Source: Cynocephalus volans (taxonomy: Eukaryota; Chordata; Mammalia; Dermoptera; Cynocephalidae). Taken from it: 64,000 bases of DNA. Below are positions 56,311-64,000 of the stretch, piece after piece. How positions within the stretch are numbered: the first letter of the stretch is position 1; each line of letters opens with the position of its first letter. The notes under the pieces are model-generated. The model had not been told where the DNA came from. It saw only the letters and a list, made by a program, of their open reading frames with translations, and searched no databases. The stretch lies in NCBI RefSeq assembly GCF_027409185.1, contig NC_084469.1, forward strand, positions 83,673,918 through 83,737,917, read 5' to 3'. A program made the position numbers and the translations under genes.

Positions 56311-56919
56311 CTTAATTTTAGAGTTCATTGCTTTTGACTCAAAGCTAGAAATCTAAATCTTAGGGGAGAAATGGCAGAGCCAGAATTTAAATCCAAATGT
56401 GTGTGGCAAAGCTCATGTTCATTCCCAAACACCATAGGGTTTGCTGGACATTGGGATAGGTTGGGATCATTTGATAGTGGTATTTTTGTAGCCTTAGTCT
56501 GCTAAATTTCTAGAACTAAAAAGGGCAGGGGAAAAAAAGAGAAAACACTTTTAGTCACTCCAGGTTTATGCAGCAGGTTTTATGCCTTATTTGTAGTAGA
56601 TAAAAGGCAACTGCTATTATTATTGATACCATTCTGAATAGATTTTAAAAATTTGGATGAAATCACTTCATCATACAAATTCTTCATGGAAATATTTAAT
56701 TAGATCATATATTCTTAATTTTAGTTAAAAATCACATCTGGCATGATGCCCCAGCAACTTCCTTTCCATAGTATTAAAATAAGTAGTATTTACTAAGTTT
56801 ACAATTTTCAGTATGTGGATATCAAAGAAAGTAAATGTGGTGTATTTATTGATTTTATAATGTGGTGTTAATGTGTAATTCATTATGTGAGACTTCCATA
56901 TGTGAGATTCTCTCTGTGT

Positions 56920-57140
56920 TCTAATATTTACTAAATACTTACTCATACCAGGTGCTGTGCTAAATGCTTTACATGTATTGGCTCAGATACTCCTACAAAT
57001 TATTCTAAGAGGTAGTACCATTTTTATTCCTACTTATAGATGAGACATAAAGAAGTTAATTAATGTGCTCAAGGTTTCACAGGTGGTTAAGTGGCTGAGC
57101 AGGGTTCTAAACCCATGAAGTCTGGTTTGAGTTTTTGCTC
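56920..57140 (+). repeat. MIR
   Basis: Contains ggtgctgtgctaaatgctt, gatgagacataaagaagtt and gctcaaggtttcacagg. It lies in or just beyond the ORC6 3' end. Confidence 0.8.
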
Positions 57141-57267
57141 TGGTGAGCAGTGTGTCTCAGTATACAGGAACCTGGGCTTTTTTTCCTGCTACAGTAGACA
57201 TGACTTTTGGCATAAGGATTCCTCCAAACCAATGATGAGTGCAACTTGAATGCATATAAAAATAACA

Positions 57268-57273
57268 TTTATT
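57268..57273 (-). terminator. ORC6: Candidate ORC6 poly(A) signal AATAAA
   Basis: AATAAA on the - strand about 420 nt beyond the ORC6 stop is the first canonical signal seen in the 3' UTR. No transcript evidence is available, so use is inferred. Confidence 0.45.
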
Positions 57274-57689
57274 AACTTGGGCTGTACAATGTGTTGATTC
57301 AATCAAACCAAAAAACTTACACAAAAACTTAAGTAAAATCTGTAAGATTCCATTCAGCCTTAAGGTTATATTCTGTATAAGACAGGAGACTTAGTTTTAC
57401 TTAAAACAAAACAAAAAAGCAAAGTGGCTCCAATTCCATTTTGTAGAAGAGCAGACCTGTGGAGAGCCAAGGCTTTGCCAATCTGGCACTGTAGTTGATC
57501 TAATGTTACCCACGTCAGGGGCCAGCCTGCTGCCCAGAACTCAGCCCCAGTGCTGGCTTCTTTGCTACTAAGGCGATAGTCTTAGGATCCTTGTTATAAA
57601 AGTTCAAACAAAATTCCAAAGCCCTCAAATCTTTTTGGAGGTGACAAGGTACTATCAGTTTGCAGCACATGCCAGTCTGGAAGTTGCAA

Positions 57690-57817
57690 TCACTCTACTG
57701 TACCCTTTTGAGCATTGGCAGCGTTTTCCAATATATTCCTTTTCCATTCTTCATAATCCTGTGTCTGATCTTCATCTTTCCGTGATTTATGTGGGCTCTC
57801 TACTACCTTCTCTATTT
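57690..57817 (-). CDS. ORC6: ORC6 terminal exon, C-terminus and stop
   Basis: Encodes IEKVVESPHKSRKDEDQTQ, DYEEWKRNILENAANAQ and KGTVE before TGA at 57692-57690. The acceptor is ttctctcatAG (- strand). The conserved YEEWKR ORC3-binding motif is intact. Position 238-equivalent is Asn (KRNIL) where human has Lys. Confidence 0.94.
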
Positions 57818-60800
57818 CTATGAGAGAAAATTATCAAAAGTGATTTCAAACTTCTTATGCTTATAAATGAAATAAGAAAAAAGTAAACTTGTTTGAAGTG
57901 TCTACTTTGATTAATTAAGGTAATAGGGAATAAATTACTGAAATGAAATGTAGAAACAGCAGCTACCACATCACTTTTTTCTTTTCCTTACATTCCAAGC
58001 ATTCCAAGACATCCTAAAAATAGCTAACATTTATCAAGCACTTATCTTGTGCTTGATAGGCTAAGTGCTTGATAGGCCCTTAACAAAGCATTTAATTTTT
58101 TTTGGCAGCTGGCTGGTACAGGGATCTGAACCCCTGACCTTTGTGTTGCAACACCACACTCTAACCAACTGAGCTAACTGGCTAGCCCCAGAATCAAACA
58201 CTTTAGATAGTATTATCTTATTTAACCCTTACCACAATCCTATGAAGTGGGTGCTAATATTAATTGCATTTTATAAATTAGGAAATTGAAGCTTACAAAA
58301 TTATGTGACATTCTTAAAATCAAACAGCCAGTAGGTGGTGGTAGAGCAAATAAGGAAGCCATTAGCCTGAGGTTGTCTGTAGCTGGAGCTCTTATGTAAG
58401 CAAACTGGAACTTAACTTGGAAACATTTTTTGTAGCTAAGAAAGCAAACAAAAACAAATAGGACTGGCCAGTTAGCTCACTTGGTTAGAGCATGGTGCTG
58501 GTAACACCAAGGTTAATACCAGCCAGCCACCGAAAAAAAAACAAAACAAGTAACAGCTAATCACAAACAACTCATCAGCTGATTGGTTATACAACTAGTA
58601 CTCCCATCAGACCATGCCCAAATAAAGCAAAGCCTAGCCAATAAGGTGATTTCTCTACTTTGCTTCTGTGTTCAGCCTACAAAAGCTCACTGCTTACACT
58701 GCTGGGTGGAGCGCTCTAAACCGTTTTCAGGTTTGAATGCTGCCTGATTCACGAACTGTTCTTTGCTCAAATAAAGAATTAAACTTAATTTGTGTAAAGT
58801 TTTTCTTTTAACAGTGGTAAGGCAGGATTTGAACCTAGACAATCTGGCTTCAGATATATTCTTAATTACACAATACTTCTGTTACTTCCACTCATTGCTT
58901 GGAAAGCTGTTTTATCAAATGATTAATGGTTAGGGATTACTTAAACCTAACTCTTATAGGCAGCTGCTAAAGCACCACAGGACTGTTCACTGCATTAACC
59001 GCATTGCACTAATTTCAATATTAGTACAGTATTAGTAAGCCTTACTCTTTTCTGGGGGTTCAACCACTGTCTTCTTTTTCTTCCGTGGTGGAGAACCTAA
59101 ATCTCCAGGCTCACCTTTTACAAAAGAAAAAAGTGTTATCAAGATTAATTTTTCTATTCTCAATTTTAGTATTTTGGATCACAAATAAAAATTAGGTACC
59201 TTGACTGACCAAATATTAGAATAAGGAGAAGGCAAATCATCTTGTTCTTTTCTTTTCTTTGGCTTTTCTTGTTAGACTTGAGAATCACTTCTATTCTAGT
59301 GTATGTATATGGAGACTGGCATTTAACATTGAAGCACGTTAATAGAGAATCTATTTTCCAGGCATAGATTCACAGAGTCACAGGTTTTTAAAAAGTTATT
59401 AAGCTACTGTATTTGAAAAATAGAAAAACCAATTTTCTCACTAAAAACATATCTGGTCCGCATTAAATATAAAATTCAGGAATCAGCCAGTTAGTTTGAA
59501 AATATTTGACTTTTACCAACAAGTCTACATTTTCAAATAGCACATTCTTGAACTATAGAATACTCACTGTCAATCTGCTGTCCAATCTTCTCTAATTGTT
59601 TACACAGCCGATCAAATATGGCTTTTTTTACACCAGATGTGGCTACCATTTTGTTTTTATCCACTTTTAGCTTTAGAACCCTACAAAAGAATTTCATAAA
59701 TTGCTTTTCTCAAGACCAATATAGTTTTTTCTTCTGGCCAACCAGATTATCAACTTATTTCCTTTTTGCCCATGCTTTATTAAAGGCCCCCAACTGTCTA
59801 GTTTTTCCTTTATTCTAAACATATGTCATTAGCCATAAACAAGCAAATTTGTCTTTTTTTAAAATTTAGTTGTTTATTGGACTGAGTTAAAATGCACATG
59901 GGATCTGTTTTGTAACAAATGGGGCACATAAAAGACATCTGCTGTAGTACTTCATGCCTTTCAGATCTTTTTAGTAAATGTCAGATGTTACTAATTTGCT
60001 GAATGACAATCATAGCATTTTTAAGTGTTCACCTCACTTTAACCCATGATGCTTATACTAAAGGTATGTAAAACCCCCACCCCGAAGAAAACCCAAAAAA
60101 CCCTCCTAGTAACACTCCACAGCAACCACTAATAAAAAAACAAAAAGCTAACTTCTTGTTTAGGGTAATAGAAATGTTCAAACTTTTCTTTGCTCAATGT
60201 AATTTGGTTTCAAAAGTGGGGTTGACTATTCTCACTGTTTTTTATAATAATAGACACACTCTCTCCCTATATACACATCTTTGTTGAATTAAAGGGACGT
60301 TTTCTACAAATGCCCATTAATCATGCCTAGGTATGTAGCTAATAGAGCTAAATATACCAAAATTAGAGTAGTGAGAAACCCATTTTTTTTTAAAGGCCAA
60401 CTAACTACATTTTGTTTTCTAAGGAATTTTCCAGCAAGATAAAATAAGGCAACTTTAGACAAAGATATCAACAATTACTAATATTCCCAGAGTAACACAT
60501 TAGTATACACAGATAACCCAAAATTTTAAGATCCAGAGGTAAGAATTTATCACTGAAATGTTTTACAAATTACTTGAAGAACACTGCTGTCAGTACTTAA
60601 AAAAAAAAAAAAAAAAACCACTGTTTTAATGACAGATTTCATCACTTACATAAGTCAGAATCTGAAATCAAAATACCTGGCCTATGTAAATGGCCGCCAC
60701 TTAGCAACTGCACTTCTGGCAACACTAGTTCCAAGCTGTCAGCTACATTATGGGATAAACTGAGAATCTGGTCATTTGGCCACTATTCCTGACATTATTT

Positions 60801-61326
60801 ATTAGGGAAAATATGCTCTGAGTTGAAGATAAAAGGAACACTTACTTGCATGCTGACAGTAGTGCAGCAGTGGTGAAAAGCGGCCTGGATAAGTCCAGAT
60901 CTACTTGCTGTGTCTGTGGAAGACTGGACTCATAGCTAAGGGAAAGTAGTATTTGCAGAATTATTTGTTAGAAATATTATTTCAAAAGGGACTGAAAATG
61001 CAATTTAGAACTAACAAGCTTTTTAAATGCATGGAGATACGTGCTTTGTCACTTTAGCATATTAGTTATTTTTTTAATTCTGAAAATACAGAATATGACA
61101 TGGGATAATTTTGTTTTATCTATCAACATAGATTTTCAGTTAAGACTCTTTATGCTCCATACCTTTGCAGTATCTTTGAAGCCATGTTCACTGCTTCTGT
61201 ACAGGTAAACTGTACAGCTAAGTCTCTTATTCCAATATTTGAATTCAGACCCAGTAAACACTCAAAAGATTTAAGACAGCTCTGATACATCTTCTTGTTC
61301 AAACCAGAAAGTTTAATTAAATATGC
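57690..61326 (-). CDS. ORC6: ORC6, origin recognition complex subunit 6, last five coding exons (gene partial)
   Basis: Subunit of the origin recognition complex, which loads the MCM helicase at replication origins; it also acts in cytokinesis (family knowledge). Read on the - strand, five exons of 164, 90, 113, 69 and 128 nt join in frame to 187 residues plus TGA. That equals my recalled human length (252) minus the 65 residues that would come from the two missing upstream exons. The first part (AYLIKLSGLNK, SCLKSFECLLGLNSNIGIRD) is the TFIIB-like cyclin fold. The C-terminus keeps DYEEWKR, whose Tyr corresponds to human Tyr232, altered in Meier-Gorlin syndrome and needed for ORC3 contact. 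A run PPRKKKK is a likely nuclear-localisation signal. Exons 1-2 should lie beyond 64000. Confidence 0.95.
58097..58190 (-). mobile_element. tRNA-Ile-derived SINE inside MIR
   Basis: T-run and ggcagctggctggtacagg to caactgagctaactggc in reverse complement. Confidence 0.88.
58342..58813 (+). mobile_element. Solo ERV1-like LTR inside MIR, with nested SINE
   Basis: Flanked by GTGG at 58338-58341 and 58814-58817. It carries a CCAAT box (58637), a TATA-like tacaaaag near 58678 and AATAAA at 58769-58774, then T-rich U5-like sequence ending in ACA. The 5' end TA would be a decayed TG. It is an old retroviral LTR without coding sequence, antisense to ORC6. Confidence 0.65.
58463..58549 (+). mobile_element. 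tRNA-Ile-derived SINE inside the LTR
   Basis: GGACTGGCCAGTTAGCTCAC head with tggttagagcatggtgctgg. The B-box is partly deleted (aaggttaataccagcc). A-tail present. Confidence 0.85.
59046..59114 (-). CDS. ORC6: ORC6 exon 6 (69 nt, basic motif)
   Basis: Encodes SEPGDLGSPPRKKKKTVVE then PPEK. Acceptor gtaaaAG, donor GTAAGG (- strand). The exon ends in A, giving AAA (Lys) at the junction codon where human has Glu by my recall. The PPRKKKK run is a candidate nuclear-localisation signal and follows a Ser-Pro site. Confidence 0.92.
59568..59680 (-). CDS. ORC6: ORC6 exon 5
   Basis: Encodes KVLKLKVDKNKMVATSGVKK then AIFDRLCKQLEKIGQQID. Acceptor ttttgtAG, donor GTGAGT (- strand). This is the end of the second cyclin-like fold. 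Confidence 0.94.
59681..60845. other. ORC6 intron 4
   Basis: AT-rich intron without recognised exon or repeat. A pure A-run of 19-20 bases lies at 60599-60618 with no clear element attached. Confidence 0.55.
60846..60935 (-). CDS. ORC6: ORC6 exon 4
   Basis: Encodes SYESSLPQTQQVDLDLS then RPLFTTAALLSAC. Acceptor ttcccttAG, donor GTAAGT (- strand). Codons are split at both ends with phases that match exons 3 and 5. Confidence 0.94.
61163..61326 (-). CDS. ORC6: ORC6 exon 3 (human numbering)
   Basis: Encodes AYLIKLSGLNKKMYQSCLK, SFECLLGLNSNIGIRDLAV and NMASKILQ. Read on the - strand, the acceptor is tttcaaAG and the donor GTATGG. It differs from human at a few residues only (for example NKKM for NKET). 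The upstream exon is not found in 61327-64000, which holds a SINE and a LINE-1. Confidence 0.95.
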
Positions 61327-61578
61327 CTTTGAAAGGAAAAACACACACAAATCATAAAAATCACAAGTTCTAGATATTAGTGCCCTTAAACATTTAATAA
61401 GTGGTATCAACTTTTCAAAATTAATTAATCCTGTGGTAAGTAACTCTACCTAGAGGTTTAGCTACATTTAATAAAAAATCAGTAATCATGCAGACAGAGT
61501 AAGTACTACTTTCAAGAAGCTCGTACTATAGAAAGGCAGTCAGGCACACACAGATAATTTAAAATTATTATACAGTAT

Positions 61579-61677
61579 TTTTTTTTTTTTGGTGGTTGGC
61601 CCGTATGGGGATCTGAACCCTTGACCTTGGTGTTCTAACACTGCACTCTAACCACCTGAGCTAACTAGCCAACCCCT
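61579..61677 (-). mobile_element. tRNA-Ile-derived SINE with target-site duplications
   Basis: T-run and ggtggttggcccgtatgggg to ctgagctaactagccaacccc in reverse complement. Flanked by ATTATACAGTATT and ATTACACAGTATT. Confidence 0.9.
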
Positions 61678-61777
61678 ATTACACAGTATTAATATAGCAA
61701 AGCTGTGAGTGAAAAACCACGTGATACACATATATGGTTACTTGTTTTTCAGCAAAGGTGCCAATGTGCAATTCATT

Positions 61778-61872
61778 GGGAAAAGGAAGGAGGGAAGTAG
61801 TGGGAGTCAGGTGGGGAGGGTGTGTATGTGGGAGGAGAGAAAGGGAGAGGAGAGGGAAACAGAAGGATCAAC
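61778..61872. repeat. Purine-rich G tract
   Basis: Nearly pure purine runs such as gggaaaaggaaggagggaag and ggagaggagagggaaac; many GGG triplets. Confidence 0.7.
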
Positions 61873-62139
61873 AACTGTGGGGAACCAACTCTGCCTGGGA
61901 GTCAAGGAAAGCTTCATAAAGTGTAACACCAAGGCAAAGTCATGTAAGACAAATAGGAGCTTGCCAAAGAGCATTCCAGGATAAAAAAGGTGTTGCATTT
62001 TCAAAGCCACAAACCATTAAAGTGCACTGTTTGTTAGGTAAATACTGTAGATTGGGGTCAGGACTGGAGAGAGGCTGGAGAATTTGATGGTAATGGGAAG
62101 CCAACATAACTTTGTTTTCAATAGCACCATTTAATGAGC

Positions 62140-62290
62140 GTATTGTTATGATGAAGCTACTGTGTTATGTGGGTTACATACAGTACATTGTTTAACCCAG
62201 TGAAATGAATATTCTTATCCTCACTTTATGGATGAGGAAATTGGAGGCTCACAGAGCTAGTAATGGTGTAAAGATTTGATCTCAACATGT
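62140..62290 (+). repeat. MIR fragment
   Basis: Contains tcctcactttatggatgagg and ggaggctcacagagctagt. Confidence 0.7.
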
Positions 62291-62524
62291 TGACTCTTCC
62301 TGACTCCAAAGATTGTTCTCTCAACCCCTGTGATACTGAAAGATAAACATACATGGATTTTAAAGTATGTGTTTTTGGAGGATAATGATAGTAGCAGCAT
62401 GGAAGATGGTCCCTAGGAAAGAAAGAGGTGATGATCTAGACAGTAGAGAGTAAAGAGAACATTGCAAAATTTTTTCCTCCGACTCAACAAAACGATTCTA
62501 ATGTCCATCTAAAATAACATATAA

Positions 62525-64000
62525 GGGAGGTTCTGGTCAAGATGGCAGAATAAACGGTTCCGCAGCGTCACTCTCTCCCACAAATCAACCAATTTACAAC
62601 TATAAAAATGTAACATCAGCCATGCTGGGGCTGCTGGAGCTCAGGGGAAGAGGAGGAGAGACCTATGGAGTTCATGAAGGTGGGAGAAACCACGATAAGA
62701 GAAAGAAAAAGCTGCTCTGAGCGTTTCGGGCTGTGGCTGCTTTAAGGCTTGAGCTGATGAGTGCATGGAGCAGGAGCTGGCAGAAGCCACAGCTGTGCCC
62801 TTCAGATGGAGTTACTTGGAGGCAGTAGGAGAGAAGAGGGCCTTGGAGGCCCCCAGGAAAGCAAGACCACTAATAGGGTTCCCATGGACCCACAAAGGAG
62901 CGAGGAGCCAGAACAACCAGAAAAAGGGAGCCACTCAGAGGCCGGTGAATCATTGAAGGGACGGCACCGGGCCCGTACCATGGGAAGTGTTTGGAGCATG
63001 GGTGGTGGGTGAGATGGGAACACCAGGAGAACACTGGGACACAGCAAGGACAGACAACCTGCCCCCCCCAATCAGCACAAGACCACTCACAGGAGACTGG
63101 TCAGGAATGCAGAATTGCATGGGGTGCAGTTTGATGAAAAGACTCAGGCCCAGATCAGAGATTCCACAGAACACAGATCCACCTGGTCTCTGGAGAGCTG
63201 GAAGTACCTATAAGATCAACCATTAAACCCAGAGCTGCACAAAAAGCCTTCCCTAGGGAAATAGCAGCAAAGCAGCAATTTAAACAACCACACACTCAAG
63301 TACTGGTTCCCACAGGAAGTTCCCCTGTGTTAGAAGCAAAGGACAAAAAATTAGTTCTGGCCCAGGAACACCACCAGCACCTTGGGGCCTTCCTGGGAAC
63401 CAGAGGCTTGGATCTGGGGACCAGACCCTACTCCCACTTCCAGGCAAACTGTGCCAGTGCCGCGGGGCCAGCACAGGGACCCAAGGCACAGAGAAGGGGA
63501 CTGGACCCTCCTCCCACAACCAGGCACACCATGCCAGCACCTCGGGGCCTGCACAGTGACCTGAGGCAAGGAGAAGGGGACTGGACCTCTCCCACAACCA
63601 GGCACACCAAGCCAGTGTCTCGAGGCCCACCCAGGGTCCCAGGGAATGGAGAAGGGGACCAGACTTCTCTCCCACAACCAGGCACACCAGGACAGTGCCT
63701 TGGGGCCCACCTGGGAACCCGGGGCATGGAGAAGGGGACCGGACTTCTCTCCCACAGCCAGGCACACCATGCCAGTGCCTCGGGGCCCACCCAGGGACCC
63801 AAGGCATGGATAAGGGGACCAGACCTCTCTCCCACAACCAGCCACACCACGCCAGCACCTCGGGGCCCGCCCAGGGTCCTGAAGCATGGAGAAGGGGACC
63901 GGACCTCTCTCCCAAAACCAGGCACACCATGCCAGTGCCTCAGGGCCCTCCCTGGGCATGGAGATGGGGACTGGACCCTCCTCCCACAACGAGGTATGCC
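62525..64000 (+). mobile_element. LINE-1 5' UTR, sense, running off the window
   Basis: Starts gggaggttctggt, then CAAGATGGCAGAAT at 62538, the YY1-type site near the 5' end of many L1s, then ccacaaatcaaccaatttac and tgctggggctgctggagctc. The sequence is GC-rich and little decayed, which suggests a relatively young element. It lies in the ORC6 intron upstream of exon 3, antisense to the gene. ORF1 is not reached. Confidence 0.75.
63360..64000 (+). repeat. 80-bp tandem repeat within the LINE-1 5' UTR
   Basis: At least eight units beginning CCAGGCACACCATGCCAG or variants, at about 63361, 63440, 63520, 63598, 63678, 63758, 63838, 63918 and 63990, mostly exactly 80 bp apart (one 78, one 72). Each unit also holds ggcatggagaaggggacc. 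The array reaches the window edge. Confidence 0.92.

Larger units (their letters stand above)
58017..58890 (+). repeat. One MIR in three pieces (58017-58095, 58190-58341, 58818-58890)
   Basis: Piece 1 is gctaacatttatcaagcac, piece 2 ttatcttatttaacccttacc to aaacagccagtaggtgg, and piece 3 ggcaggatttgaacctagac. In order they give a near full-length MIR cut by a SINE and by an LTR. Confidence 0.8.

Noticed and set aside
57811-59046. Apparent stop codon at the ORC6 exon 6/terminal exon junction
   Set aside because: A misread of phase: with one base carried over, the junction reads AAA ATA GAG AAG and stays open.
61327-62524. Search for ORC6 exon 2 upstream of exon 3
   Set aside because: No sequence matching the expected N-terminal region was found; the exon probably lies beyond the LINE-1 past the window.
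63280-63989. Three overlapping - strand open frames of 165-216 codons taken as a gene
   Set aside because: They follow from an 80-bp tandem repeat without stops in a LINE-1 5' UTR; all three frames read the same rotating peptides.

Overview
The window is nuclear DNA from a placental mammal. It carries intron-split genes with GT-AG splice sites, LINE-1 (L1), MIR, MaLR-LTR and hAT-type repeats, and many copies of a tRNA-Ile-derived SINE present as monomers and as a dimer with a second tRNA-like half. There is no Alu or B1. SINEs of this kind are known to me from rhinolophoid bats (Rhin-1-like) and from colugos (CYN-like). I cannot choose between these lineages from sequence alone.

Two protein-coding genes are present. 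The first is MYLK3 (cardiac myosin light chain kinase) on the + strand, with a complete coding sequence in 13 exons from 18148 to 51441. Every junction keeps frame, and the predicted protein is 804 residues, against 819 as I recall for human. The second is ORC6 (origin recognition complex subunit 6) on the - strand. Its last five coding exons lie between 61326 and 57690 and encode 187 residues ending at a normal stop. The exons for the first ~65 residues lie beyond the right edge. The two genes converge, as on human 16q11.2 where MYLK3 and ORC6 are neighbours.

Layout: 1-18.1 kb is intergenic or MYLK3-upstream DNA made of old repeats, SINEs and unassigned sequence. It includes a small insertion that looks like a retroposed 5' half of tRNA-Val. 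18.1-51.4 kb is MYLK3. 51.4-57.7 kb is the convergent intergenic spacer. 57.7-62.5 kb holds the ORC6 exons and heavily nested repeats. 62.5-64 kb is the 5' end of a LINE-1 carrying an ~80-bp tandem repeat, which runs off the window.

The two genes are not functionally linked: MYLK3 phosphorylates cardiac regulatory light chain and ORC6 is part of replication licensing. The most notable non-gene signals are the tRNA-Val half with target-site duplications, a direct duplication flanking MYLK3 exon 11, the 80-bp tandem array that leaves three antisense frames open, a decayed minisatellite just before MYLK3 exon 6, a probable retrocopied 3' UTR in intron 1, and a single MIR interrupted by three later insertions in ORC6. 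I found no sign of a wholly new gene system.
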